Shown: positions 51,178-59,138 of the stretch, in pieces
Layout of the letters: every line of letters begins with the position of its first letter
How positions within the stretch are numbered: position 1 is the first letter of the stretch
Assembly: GCF_900129325.1 (NCBI RefSeq)
Contig: NZ_FQUP01000004.1
Location: 248,001-312,000 of the forward strand
Reading direction: 5' to 3'
Source of the DNA: Kaistia soli DSM 19436
GTDB lineage: Bacteria; Pseudomonadota; Alphaproteobacteria; Rhizobiales; Kaistiaceae
Length of the DNA: 64,000 nucleotides
Translations under genes and position numbers: made by a program
Notes under the pieces: generated by a model
What the model was told of the DNA's origin: nothing
Database searches by the model: none
Seen by the model: the letters and a program-made list of their open reading frames with translations, nothing else

Positions 51178-53298
51178 TCAGGCAAGGGCCGAGATGCGGA
51201 CCGTGTTGCTGGAGAGCGCCCCCTCATGCACGAGAAGGCCGATGCCGCCGTCGTGCAACGCCTCGGGGCTTTCGTCCGCGGCTGTCAGGCTGGTGTCGCC
51301 GATCCGGCAGCGCAGCGTCGTGCCGTCGGCCTCGACTTCCATGTCGTAGAGCGTTTCGAGCGTCCAATCGAAGGGCATTTCGGCGAGGACCGTGCGCGTC
51401 TCATCGCGCTGGCGGACGAGGCGGAGCTTGCCGTCGCGGGACAGCAGCGCCGCATAATAGCGCCGCAAGCCTTGCACCCGAACCGCGACGCCGGCCTCGT
51501 TGCCGAGATGGACCATCGCATCGGCCGCGACCTTGTAGTCCGTCCATTCGCGCGTGCCATGGATGATGATGCCTTCGCCGCGGTCCTGCGACAGGCGGAA
51601 GGATTGCGGGAAGCGCTTCGAGAAGAAACTCGCCCCATTGACCCAGGCCATGCGCCAGAAGTCGCTCGGCTCGTCCGGCCGGCGCAGTTGCAGCTCTGGC
51701 GTGCCGCCATAGCGCACATGATCGACAAGCACGGCGCCATCGGCCCGGCTGCCCTCGGCGCGGATGACGAAGCCGATCTCGGCGATCGGCTGGCCGCCGA
51801 AATCGGGCAGCACCCAGTCGAGGTGGCCCTCGGCACCGGGCGCGAGGCGGATGGTCGGCCCGTCGACGGTCTGGAGTACATCTTCGGCGCCATAGACCTT
51901 GAGACGGAAGCCGACATCGACGGCGCCTAGATTGCCGGCATCAGTGGCGACGGCCGCCTGCAGCTTCTGGCCCGGATAGACGAGCGGCGTCGCCATCAAT
52001 TCGTAGGTGCGCATGGCAAGCACCTCGGGCGGCGAGAAGGTCGGCGTCGTCGCGGCGGCGATCTGGCCGGGCCCGAGACCGCGATAGGCGATGGCGAGCG
52101 CACGGCCGCCCGGCACCACGCGGTTCTCGAGCTCTGTCCGCTCGGCGAGGCCGTGGCCACGCTCTGGCCGGAAGCCCTGCACGCTACCCGGCAGCGAGAA
52201 GTGGAACTGCGCGCCGCCTTTCGGCGCCGCGGGCGCCTTGGAGCCGGCAAGGCTGTGCCCGAGCGCTGCCAGCCGGTAGCTGGTCCGCACCGCATCGTTG
52301 ATGGCATTGCCGCCATCGGCCGAGGAGATCAGCAGCCGGTCGGCAACCGGCCCGCGCCAGTCGGGACCGGCATCGATGCCCTCAAGGCCGAGCTTGATGC
52401 CGAGCAGGCAGCCGACATTGCCGGCATTGCAGTCGGTGTCCCAGCCTGACGTATTGACGATCATCTGGGCGCGCTGGAAATCGTCGGGCGCGTAGAGGAT
52501 CGCCATGATCATCAGCGCATGGTTGGGCACGACATGGCAGTTGCCCGGATATTTGTCATAGCCGTAATGGTCCTCGATCTTCTGCCGCGTGTCGCGCCAG
52601 TCCGGGAATTCTTTGTGCCAGCCGCGGATGTCGGCGATCAGCTTCGCAATCAGGCAATCCGCCGGGATGGCCGCGAGGCCGGTTTCGATGAGATGCTCGA
52701 TATCGCCTGAGACGAAGGCCTCGGCTTCCATCGCGGCCCAGAGCATCGCGGCATAAACGGATTCTCCGTCATGGCTGACAAGGCCCGCCTGCTCGGCGAG
52801 CTTCGCCGCAAGCTTCGGCTGGCCCGGCGCCACCATCGCCCAGCCGTCGATGAAGATCTGCGCGCCGATCTGCTCCGCGACCGTCGATCCATTGACCGCG
52901 ATCGAGCCGGAGGCCGGCGCGGGAACGCCGCGCTTCAGATTCAGCCATGCGGTGTGCTCGGTCGAATTGCCGTTGCCGCCCCACCACAGCACCGTCCGCT
53001 GCTCGACGAGATAATTAAGCCAGGCGCGACCGATATCCTCGGCCGAGAGATCTTCCGAGATGCCGTAATCCTCAAGCGCGCGCACGAAGGTGAAGGTGCC
53101 GGCGACATCGTCATCGGTGACGACGAGCGGCACGCCGAGACGGTCATGAACGTAATAGTCGACCTCGCCGAGCTCGCTCATGATCTTCTGGTAAGTCCAG
53201 CCCTCGAAGGGGCGGCCGACATAGACGCCGATCAGCTTTCCGAGCACGCCGGCATAGACGCGTTCGAGATAATCGTTCGGAAGGGGGGCGTTGCTCAT
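51178..53298 (-). CDS. ADP-ribosylglycohydrolase-fold enzyme with C-terminal beta-sandwich
   Basis: The 706-residue protein has an N-terminal ADP-ribosylglycohydrolase domain (about residues 8-350). Both metal-binding motifs are intact: VVTDDDVAGT (Thr61-Asp62-Asp63-Asp64) and NTSGWDTDCNAGNVGCLLG near residue 300. Residues about 420-706 form beta-rich sheets (WTDYKVAADAMVHLGNEAGV, DMEVEADGTTLRC) like concanavalin-type carbohydrate-binding domains. The family cleaves N- or O-glycosidic bonds to ribose in ADP-ribosyl or nucleoside-like compounds. No signal peptide. It ends a LacI-controlled importer operon, divergent from a PfkB sugar kinase, which points to use of an imported N-glycoside. The ATG at 53298 starts the domain. 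Confidence 0.85.
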   Translation of the reverse strand: MSNAPLPNDYLERVYAGVLGKLIGVYVGRPFEGWTYQKIMSELGEVDYYVHDRLGVPLVVTDDDVAGTFTFVRALEDYGISEDLSAEDIGRAWLNYLVEQRTVLWWGGNGNSTEHTAWLNLKRGVPAPASGSIAVNGSTVAEQIGAQIFIDGWAMVAPGQPKLAAKLAEQAGLVSHDGESVYAAMLWAAMEAEAFVSGDIEHLIETGLAAIPADCLIAKLIADIRGWHKEFPDWRDTRQKIEDHYGYDKYPGNCHVVPNHALMIMAILYAPDDFQRAQMIVNTSGWDTDCNAGNVGCLLGIKLGLEGIDAGPDWRGPVADRLLISSADGGNAINDAVRTSYRLAALGHSLAGSKAPAAPKGGAQFHFSLPGSVQGFRPERGHGLAERTELENRVVPGGRALAIAYRGLGPGQIAAATTPTFSPPEVLAMRTYELMATPLVYPGQKLQAAVATDAGNLGAVDVGFRLKVYGAEDVLQTVDGPTIRLAPGAEGHLDWVLPDFGGQPIAEIGFVIRAEGSRADGAVLVDHVRYGGTPELQLRRPDEPSDFWRMAWVNGASFFSKRFPQSFRLSQDRGEGIIIHGTREWTDYKVAADAMVHLGNEAGVAVRVQGLRRYYAALLSRDGKLRLVRQRDETRTVLAEMPFDWTLETLYDMEVEADGTTLRCRIGDTSLTAADESPEALHDGGIGLLVHEGALSSNTVRISALA

Positions 53299-53348
53299 GA
53301 TGGACCCTTGGTTCCTCGGGATTTTCTTCGGATTTGGCGGGGCGCGGC

Positions 53349-54182
53349 TCAGCCCTTGACCGAGCCGCCGGCCATGCCCTCGATGAAGCGGCGCTGCAGG
53401 AAGACGAAAAGGACGACGATCGGCAGCACGATGATCAGCGCCGCGGCCATGATCTCCCCCCAGTCGGACGAGTACTGGCCGGAGAGCAGGAAGAACGAGA
53501 CGACGGCGGTCAGCTTGTCCTGCCGTTGCAGGAAGGTCGTGGCGATCAGGAACTCGTTCCACGAATAGAGACCGATGATCAGCGCCACGGTCAGGATGCC
53601 CGGCGAGACGATCGGCAGCATCACCCGCGTGAACACCTGCCACGACGAGGCGCCGTCGATGATCGCGGCTTCCTCGATCTCTTTCGGCACGGCAAGGAAA
53701 TAGGTTCGAAGCAGCATGATCGCGAAGGGCGAGTAGATCGCCGTGTAGACAAGCGAAACGGCGAAGACGTTGTTGATCAGGCCGAGCTTGGCGAAACCGA
53801 AATAAAGCGGAAACAGGAAGAGCTGGATCGGCGCGGTCGTGGTCGCCAGCAGGTAGAACGTGACCACCTTCCAGGCCTTGATCTTCTTGCGCGCGAGCAC
53901 GAAAGCGGCGGCCGAACCGGTGCTGCAGACGAGGATGATCGTGAGCGCCGTCAGCATCGCCGAGTTCCAGAACGTCGTGCTGAAGCGGGCGTCCTTCCAG
54001 GCGCGGGCGAAATTGTCGAAGCGTATGACCTGCGGCAGCGCCAGCGGGTTCTGGACGATCTCCTGCGCGGATTTCAGCGAATTGAGGACGAGCAACACGA
54101 TCGGGAACAGCGCCGTGAACAGGCCGATGCCGAGCACGACATAGGTGATCGTCAGCGTGGCGCGGCTTTCGACGAGCCTCAT
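53349..54182 (-). CDS. CUT1 sugar ABC transporter permease, MalG-type
   Basis: The 277-residue protein has six helices and an EAA loop (EEAAIIDGASSWQVFTRVML). It shares one base (54182) with the stop of the upstream permease gene. It ends 50 bases before the ADP-ribosylglycohydrolase-like gene. With the MalF-type partner it should pass the substrate that the enzyme then splits. No ATPase gene is present in this operon. Confidence 0.93.
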   Translation of the reverse strand: MRLVESRATLTITYVVLGIGLFTALFPIVLLVLNSLKSAQEIVQNPLALPQVIRFDNFARAWKDARFSTTFWNSAMLTALTIILVCSTGSAAAFVLARKKIKAWKVVTFYLLATTTAPIQLFLFPLYFGFAKLGLINNVFAVSLVYTAIYSPFAIMLLRTYFLAVPKEIEEAAIIDGASSWQVFTRVMLPIVSPGILTVALIIGLYSWNEFLIATTFLQRQDKLTAVVSFFLLSGQYSSDWGEIMAAALIIVLPIVVLFVFLQRRFIEGMAGGSVKG

Positions 54183-55024
54183 CAGACGCTCTCCCTCGAC
54201 TGGATGCGGATATAGAAGAACGTTGCGACAAGGCCGAACAGGCTGATCACCAGCGCCGTTGCGGCCGCCTGGCCGACATTCAGGTCATAAAAGGCCTTGC
54301 GATAGGCGAGCGTCGAAAGGACCTCGCTTGAGAAGGCCGGTCCGCCCTGCGTCAGGATGTAGACGAAGTCGAAAACGAGGAACGACCAGATGACCGTCAT
54401 GATCATCATGAGCATGATGGTCGGCCGGATGCCCGGCAGCAGCACATAACGCATCATCTGCCAGAAGCTGGCGCCCTCGATGCGCGCCGCTTCGATCTGC
54501 TCCTGCGGCACCTGGCGGAGCGCGGCGAAGAAGATCACGCAGAGGAAGCCCCACCAGTGCCAGAGATCGACGGTGGCGACGCCGAACAGCGCCGTCGAGG
54601 TCTGCGACAGCGGATTGACGATCGGCAGGCCGAGCTTCTGCAGATAGCCAAAGACACCGGTAACGGGGCTGTAGATCATGCCCTGCCAGACCCGCGCGGT
54701 GATCGCAGTCGCGATGATCACGGGCAGGAAATAGACGACCTGGAACAGCGTGGAACCGCGCCGGGGCACGACGAGCAGGAGGCTCGCCGCAAGAAGACCC
54801 ATCCCGATCGGCACGGTCAGGAAAAGCGCCGTCCAGATCAGGTTGTTCTGAAGCGCCGTCCAGAACGGCCCGTCGCTCCAGAGCGCCGCGAAATTGCCGA
54901 GGCCGATAAAGACCGGCGCCGAGATGCCGTCCCACTGGAAAAAGGCCAGGGCGACCGTCAGAAGCGCCGGGATCAGGATGATCACGACATTGATGGCGAG
55001 CGTCGGCACGAGATAGAGCCACAT
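54182..55024 (-). CDS. CUT1 sugar ABC transporter permease, MalF-type
   Basis: A 280-residue permease with six helices and an EAA-like loop (QIEAARIEGASFWQMMRYVL). The N-terminus is short (MWLYLVPTLAINVVIILIPA) and is at the first helix, so the start could lie slightly further upstream, though no better ATG was seen. It lies 145 bases after the binding-protein gene, and that gap contains two hairpins. Confidence 0.9.
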   Translation of the reverse strand: MWLYLVPTLAINVVIILIPALLTVALAFFQWDGISAPVFIGLGNFAALWSDGPFWTALQNNLIWTALFLTVPIGMGLLAASLLLVVPRRGSTLFQVVYFLPVIIATAITARVWQGMIYSPVTGVFGYLQKLGLPIVNPLSQTSTALFGVATVDLWHWWGFLCVIFFAALRQVPQEQIEAARIEGASFWQMMRYVLLPGIRPTIMLMMIMTVIWSFLVFDFVYILTQGGPAFSSEVLSTLAYRKAFYDLNVGQAAATALVISLFGLVATFFYIRIQSRESV

Positions 55025-55084
55025 GGCCGGTGTCCTTGCGGGAAGGAAGGCGTCTTGCGATGCGCGACGGGCTTCGGCCGGTCA

Positions 55085-55105
55085 TCGCCGGAATGGATCC
55101 GGCGA
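55085..55105 (-). promoter_or_regulatory. Second hairpin between binding-protein and permease genes
   Basis: Seven-base arms TCGCCGG (55085-55091) and CCGGCGA (55099-55105) around a 7-base loop. It lies between the stronger hairpin at 55134-55161 and the permease start at 55024. Confidence 0.45.
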
Positions 55106-55133
55106 CGACGTGCCAAGCGCACCGTGTCGCGAA

Positions 55134-55161
55134 GCGCCCCTCCCCGCGCGGAGAAGGGCGC
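55134..55161 (-). promoter_or_regulatory. Intercistronic hairpin after CUT1 binding-protein gene
   Basis: On the minus strand GCGCCCTTCTCC pairs with GGGGAGGGGCGC across a GCGC loop, with one bulge. It begins eight bases after the stop codon of the binding-protein gene. There is no T-run. Confidence 0.6.
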
Positions 55162-55169
55162 CCAGAACG

Positions 55170-56501
55170 TCAGCGCTTCGGAACGGCGGGCACCTTGCCG
55201 GCCGCCTTTTCTTCCTTGAAGGTCGCGTCAAGCTTCTCGAGGAACTGCGCCGTGGTGATCTTGCCGAGCCAGACCTCCTCCATGCCCGAGACGAGATAGG
55301 TGTCCGTCGCTGGCGGGAGGAACGTCCAGGTGGTGTAGCCATACTGGCCGTCGCTGACCGAGGCGGCGAGATTCTTCATCGTCTCGCCATAGAGCGGCAG
55401 GACGTCGGCGCCGATCTGCACCTTAGAAAGGTCTTTCAGCGGCGTGTTCCACTCGCCCTGCCAGACGGTGTTCATGTCGCCATAGAACTTGTCGCTGAAG
55501 ACGTAGTCGATCACCTCGGCCGCCCCGTCGGGGTTCTGCGAGGAATTGGCGATCGAGAAGGTCGAGCCGATGCCGAGCGCATAGATCGGATAAGGCACGC
55601 CCTCAGCGCTTGGGAAGCCAACAAAACCGGGCACCGCGTTGTTCTGCGGGAAGTAGCGCGGCACGTTCTGGAAGTTCCAGGTGCCCGTCGGCGCCATGCC
55701 GGCCTGCCCTGTCGCGACCTGCGCAAAGGCCTGCTCGCCGGTCAGCGAGAAGTAGTTCGGGCCGAAATAGCCCTTCTGCCACCAGTTGTTGAGCGTATCG
55801 ATCGCCTTGACGAAGGGCTCCGCCGTCCAGGGAATCTCGCCGTTCAGAGCCTTGTAGACATTCTCGGGTCCGGCGATCGAGTTGAGCACGATCGAGACAT
55901 AGTGCTCGTTGCTCGGGCGCCAGTCGGCATTGCCAGCCGCGAAGGGAACGAGGCCTTTCGCCTTCATTGCGTCGGCGAGCGTTTCGAGCTCGGCGATCGT
56001 CTTCGGCGGCTGCCAGCCATTCTTCTCGAACAGCGTCTTGTTGTAGAAGAGGCCAAGCGTCTCGTAGGTCTTCGGCAGCGCGTAAAGCTTGCCGTTATAT
56101 TTGCCGAGCTCCAGGAACACCGGCAGGACGCGGTCGTTCCAGCCGAGCTTCGCCGCATAGTCGTCGAGCGGCAGCAACTGGCCGGCCTGCGCCATCGAGG
56201 CGACATAGCTTGGACCTGCCGTATAGACGACATCCGGCCCGGAACCCGAGAGCATCGCGATGCGGAGCTGCTTGTCGAGCTCGGCGCCGCGGAAATCGAT
56301 CGAGAGGCTCTCGCCCGGATGCGCCGCATTGAACGGCTCGACCAGCAGCTTTTGCAGCGCCTCCTGGTTTTCCGGTGCGGCGGTCTCATACCACCACGTG
56401 ATCGGCTTCTTTTCCTCGGCCATGGCAGCGGTGACACTGGCCGATGCGCCGAGAGCAACCAGCGCGGCGCCTGCCAGAGCGATTTTTGCTCGATAACCCA
56501 T
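55170..56501 (-). CDS. CUT1 extracellular sugar-binding protein
   Basis: A 443-residue family 1 solute-binding protein with a signal peptide (MGYRAKIALAGAALVALGAS then ASVTAAMAEE). Landmarks are ITWWYETAAPENQEALQKLL, LGLFYNKTLFEKNGWQPPKT and AGMAPTGTWNFQNVP. It follows the LacI gene by 34 bases, so it is probably made from the LacI promoter or a weak one between. It is the receptor for the importer whose operon includes the ADP-ribosylglycohydrolase-like enzyme. Confidence 0.93.
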   Translation of the reverse strand: MGYRAKIALAGAALVALGASASVTAAMAEEKKPITWWYETAAPENQEALQKLLVEPFNAAHPGESLSIDFRGAELDKQLRIAMLSGSGPDVVYTAGPSYVASMAQAGQLLPLDDYAAKLGWNDRVLPVFLELGKYNGKLYALPKTYETLGLFYNKTLFEKNGWQPPKTIAELETLADAMKAKGLVPFAAGNADWRPSNEHYVSIVLNSIAGPENVYKALNGEIPWTAEPFVKAIDTLNNWWQKGYFGPNYFSLTGEQAFAQVATGQAGMAPTGTWNFQNVPRYFPQNNAVPGFVGFPSAEGVPYPIYALGIGSTFSIANSSQNPDGAAEVIDYVFSDKFYGDMNTVWQGEWNTPLKDLSKVQIGADVLPLYGETMKNLAASVSDGQYGYTTWTFLPPATDTYLVSGMEEVWLGKITTAQFLEKLDATFKEEKAAGKVPAVPKR

Positions 56502-56535
56502 TATTTTCCTCCTCCCGTTGGTTCAGCTCGATCGA

Positions 56536-57552
56536 TCAGGTTGAACTGCGCTCGATCAGACGGAACGGCATTGCCTGGCTCGTTCCGGGTCCCGCATTGC
56601 CGCGCTGGAGCCGATCGAGCAGGACCCCGGCCGCCGTCGTGCCGAGGTCGTGTTGAAACTGCGAAATGGTCGTGAGCGCCGGCGTCACCAGCCGCGCAGC
56701 GAAGATGTCGTCGAAGCCGGCGATCGCAACGTCGCCGGGAACGGCAAGCCCGGCCTCGCGCGCTGCCGCCATGGCGCCGATCGCCATCATGTCGTTGGCC
56801 GCGAAGATGGCATCGGGCCGCGCGGACAGCGCGAACAATTGCTGGGCGGCGCGAAAGCCGCCCTCTTCGTTGAAGGCTTCGTCGGCCACGATCAGAGGCT
56901 TGCGGCCGGCTTCGAGAAGCGCTGCCTCATAGCCGTTGAGACGGCCTTCCTGCGGGCCGCCAAGGCCGGCGATCATGGCGATGCGGCGATAGCCGCGCCG
57001 GATCAGATAGCGCGTGACCTCGCCTGCAGCCGCCTCGTTGTCGATATAGAGATTGTCGACCGGCAGCGGACCGACCTTCTTCTTCGACGATTCGATCCTG
57101 ACCACGCCGATCCCAGCATCGGTCAGCGGCTGGAAATCGGCGACGCGCAGCGTGAAGAACACCCCGACGACCCCATCGACGCGGCCTTCGAGGCTCCAGT
57201 TGAGGAAGCGCTGCTCGCGCTCGGCGGCGCCGTCGGTATTGATCGTGATTACATCATAGCCGGCGTGATCGGCGGCTGACTGCATGCCGCGCAACAGCGA
57301 GGGATAGAACGGGTTGGCAATATCCGGAACGACACAGGCGAGCGTCATCGTCTTGTTGGTCTTGAGCGCGCGTGCCCACCGGTTCGGCACATACCCAAGC
57401 TCGCGCATCGCTGCCTGCACGCGCTCCAGCGTCTCCGCTGGAATCTGGCTCGTCGGCGCGCCGGAAAGAACCAGCGAAACCGTGGTCTGCGACACGCTCG
57501 CCAAGCGCGCGACATCGCGCTGCGTGACCCTGCGAGGCCGTTCGACAGTCAT
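56536..57552 (-). CDS. LacI family transcriptional regulator
   Basis: The 338-residue regulator has a LacI HTH (VTQRDVARLASVSQTTVSLV, residues 9-28), the hinge helix, and a periplasmic-binding-like ligand domain (LACVVPDIANPFYPSLLRGM, GFDDIFAARLVTPALTTISQ). The ATG at 57552 follows AGGAAA; longer frames add an unneeded lead. It is the first gene of the importer/ADP-ribosylglycohydrolase operon. Tandem TGATACGTA sequences just upstream, each with a central CG typical of LacI operators, indicate autoregulation and joint control of the divergent PfkB operon. Confidence 0.93.
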   Translation of the reverse strand: MTVERPRRVTQRDVARLASVSQTTVSLVLSGAPTSQIPAETLERVQAAMRELGYVPNRWARALKTNKTMTLACVVPDIANPFYPSLLRGMQSAADHAGYDVITINTDGAAEREQRFLNWSLEGRVDGVVGVFFTLRVADFQPLTDAGIGVVRIESSKKKVGPLPVDNLYIDNEAAAGEVTRYLIRRGYRRIAMIAGLGGPQEGRLNGYEAALLEAGRKPLIVADEAFNEEGGFRAAQQLFALSARPDAIFAANDMMAIGAMAAAREAGLAVPGDVAIAGFDDIFAARLVTPALTTISQFQHDLGTTAAGVLLDRLQRGNAGPGTSQAMPFRLIERSST

Positions 57553-57565
57553 GCCGGGAGTTTCC

Positions 57566-57605
57566 TGATACGTATTACTGATACGTACCTCTAGCTGATA
57601 CCTCT
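57566..57605. promoter_or_regulatory. Tandem LacI-type operators in the divergent region
   Basis: TGATACGTATTA (57566-57577) and TGATACGTACCT (57579-57590) are two near-palindromic copies with a central CG, 13 bases apart. A third partial copy, TGATACCTCT, lies at 57596-57605. They lie 14-53 bases upstream of the LacI start. Confidence 0.6.
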
Positions 57606-57656
57606 CCGGTTGGCAACGTCTCCGATGCTCGTCCACAGGGCACCCAAGTCAGGCGC

Positions 57657-57687
57657 TTGGCGAAGGCGATGCAGCGCGCGCTATAGT
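57657..57687 (+). promoter_or_regulatory. Weak sigma-70 promoter for the PfkB operon
   Basis: TTGGCG (57657-57662) and TATAGT (57682-57687) are separated by 19 bases, longer than ideal. The start codon of the kinase gene lies 30 bases downstream. Confidence 0.35.
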
Positions 57688-57717
57688 CGTCCGGTCAAAA
57701 ACGAAGCGGAGCCCTTC

Positions 57718-58617
57718 ATGCGCGTTCTCGTCCTCGGCGCGGTCATGATCGACGAAGCCATGACGGTTGCGACCTTCCCGAACCCCGGCGCCACGGTCAT
57801 CGCCGGCGCCCCGCAGCGCGACCTCGGCGGCAAGGGCGCCAACCAGGCGATCGTGCTGAAGCGTGCCGCGGTCGATGTCCGCCTGGTCGCGCCGGTCGGC
57901 GAGGACGCCGATGCGGAATGGGTAGCCGAGGCGCTGACCTCCGAAGGTATCGAGGTGGCGGACCTCGTTCCGCTCGGCCGGTCGACGGATCGATCGCTGA
58001 TCTTCGTTGGCCCCGGCGGCGAGAACGCGATCGCCTCCATCATCGGCGCCGCCGAAGCGGTCGATGAACGGCTGGCGCGCGAAAGCGTGGACTTGCTCGG
58101 CCCGGGCGACCTTCTGGTCATGCAGGGCAATCTGACGCTCGATGCAACCCGGGCCGCGCTGGACGCCGCACGCGCTCAGGGCGCGGCGACGCTGCTCAAC
58201 CCCTCGCCGATCCGCGCCGAGATGGCGGCGCTGTTTCCGCTGGTCGACTGCCTCATCGTCAATGAGGGCGAAGCACGGCTCCTCAGCGGCAAGGACACGC
58301 CACTCGAGGCCGCCATCGAACTGCGCGAAGACGGCCCCGGAACGGTCGTCGTCACGCTCGGCCGTCTCGGCGCCCTGGCGCTCGGCGACGACGGTCCGGT
58401 CGAGATCGCAGGCGAACCGGTGAAGGCGGTCGACAGCACCGGCGCCGGCGACACCTTCGCTGCCGTCTTTGCCGCCGCGCGCTATGACCGTGGCCTTTCG
58501 CTTGGCGACAGCCTCGCGGCGGCGACCCGCGCCGCGGCCATCACGGTCTCGCGCAAGGGAACGCGCGCCGCATTTCCGACGCGCGATGAACTAGCCGCGA
58601 TCCTGCCGGGACGATGA
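57718..58617 (+). CDS. PfkB family sugar kinase (ribokinase-like)
   Basis: A 299-residue PfkB kinase. The first signature, GGKGANQAIVLKRA (from residue 37), and the second, DSTGAGDTFAAVFAAARYDR (near residue 240), with the catalytic Asp in GAGD, are both complete. It resembles ribokinase more than fructokinases, so it probably phosphorylates ribose or a similar pentose, or a nucleoside. The ATG at 57718 follows CGGAG. It is divergent from the LacI/ADP-ribosylglycohydrolase operon and heads an operon with an AtzH-like gene and two amidases. Confidence 0.92.
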   Translation: MRVLVLGAVMIDEAMTVATFPNPGATVIAGAPQRDLGGKGANQAIVLKRAAVDVRLVAPVGEDADAEWVAEALTSEGIEVADLVPLGRSTDRSLIFVGPGGENAIASIIGAAEAVDERLARESVDLLGPGDLLVMQGNLTLDATRAALDAARAQGAATLLNPSPIRAEMAALFPLVDCLIVNEGEARLLSGKDTPLEAAIELREDGPGTVVVTLGRLGALALGDDGPVEIAGEPVKAVDSTGAGDTFAAVFAAARYDRGLSLGDSLAAATRAAAITVSRKGTRAAFPTRDELAAILPGR

Positions 58618-58725
58618 GCGGCCCTGCCGCACCTTTGCGCAGCCTGCCGCTTCAAGCGCGTTTACAGGGTGAGCCGAATACCCCGATCATGCGCGCCGAA
58701 AAGCTGTCGAGTGAGGAGTGAGAGC

Positions 58726-59127
58726 GTGGTCATCAATGATCCCGAAACCGTCGCCGAGGTGACGGAAGCCTTCGGCCGTTACGAACAGGGGTTGATCGAC
58801 GCCGATGGGCCGGCGCTCGACCACCTTTTCTGGGACAGCCCCTATACGGTCCGCTACGGCGACGGCCAGATCCAGCACGGCCATGCTCCTATCAAGGCCT
58901 TCAATGCAAAGCGCCGCAAGACAGGACCCGATCGCGCCTTGACGGAGACGATCGTCACCACCTTCGGCCGCGAATTCGCGACGGTCTCGACGCTCTATGT
59001 CGACGTTCCCCCCGGCAAGATCGGGCGCCAGCAGCAGAGCTGGGCCAAAATCGACGGCGACTGGCATGTGGTTGCGGCGCATGTCAGCGTCGTCGACCAG
59101 GTCGAGATCGAGCGGCAGCAGGCCTGA
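58726..59127 (+). CDS. AtzH-like (DUF3225, HpxZ-type) protein
   Basis: The 133-residue protein has an NTF2-like fold with the AtzH/HpxZ pattern: VAEVTEAFGRYEQGLIDADG, LDHLFWDSPYTVRYGDGQ, TIVTTFGREFATVSTLY, and the closing WHVVAAHVSVVDQ. AtzH-like proteins act in ureide or cyanuric-acid breakdown next to amidases, and HpxZ in oxalurate use. The GTG at 58726 follows GAGGAG. It precedes the first amidase gene by 11 bases. A role in processing a urea- or amide-like compound is inferred from family and neighbours. Confidence 0.88.
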   Translation: MVINDPETVAEVTEAFGRYEQGLIDADGPALDHLFWDSPYTVRYGDGQIQHGHAPIKAFNAKRRKTGPDRALTETIVTTFGREFATVSTLYVDVPPGKIGRQQQSWAKIDGDWHVVAAHVSVVDQVEIERQQA

Positions 59128-59138
59128 GGAACGAAACC

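Noticed and set aside
53299-54231. Upstream extension of the ADP-ribosylglycohydrolase frame
   Set aside because: The extension runs through the MalG-type permease gene in another frame and has low-complexity composition. The ATG at 53298 begins the recognised domain.
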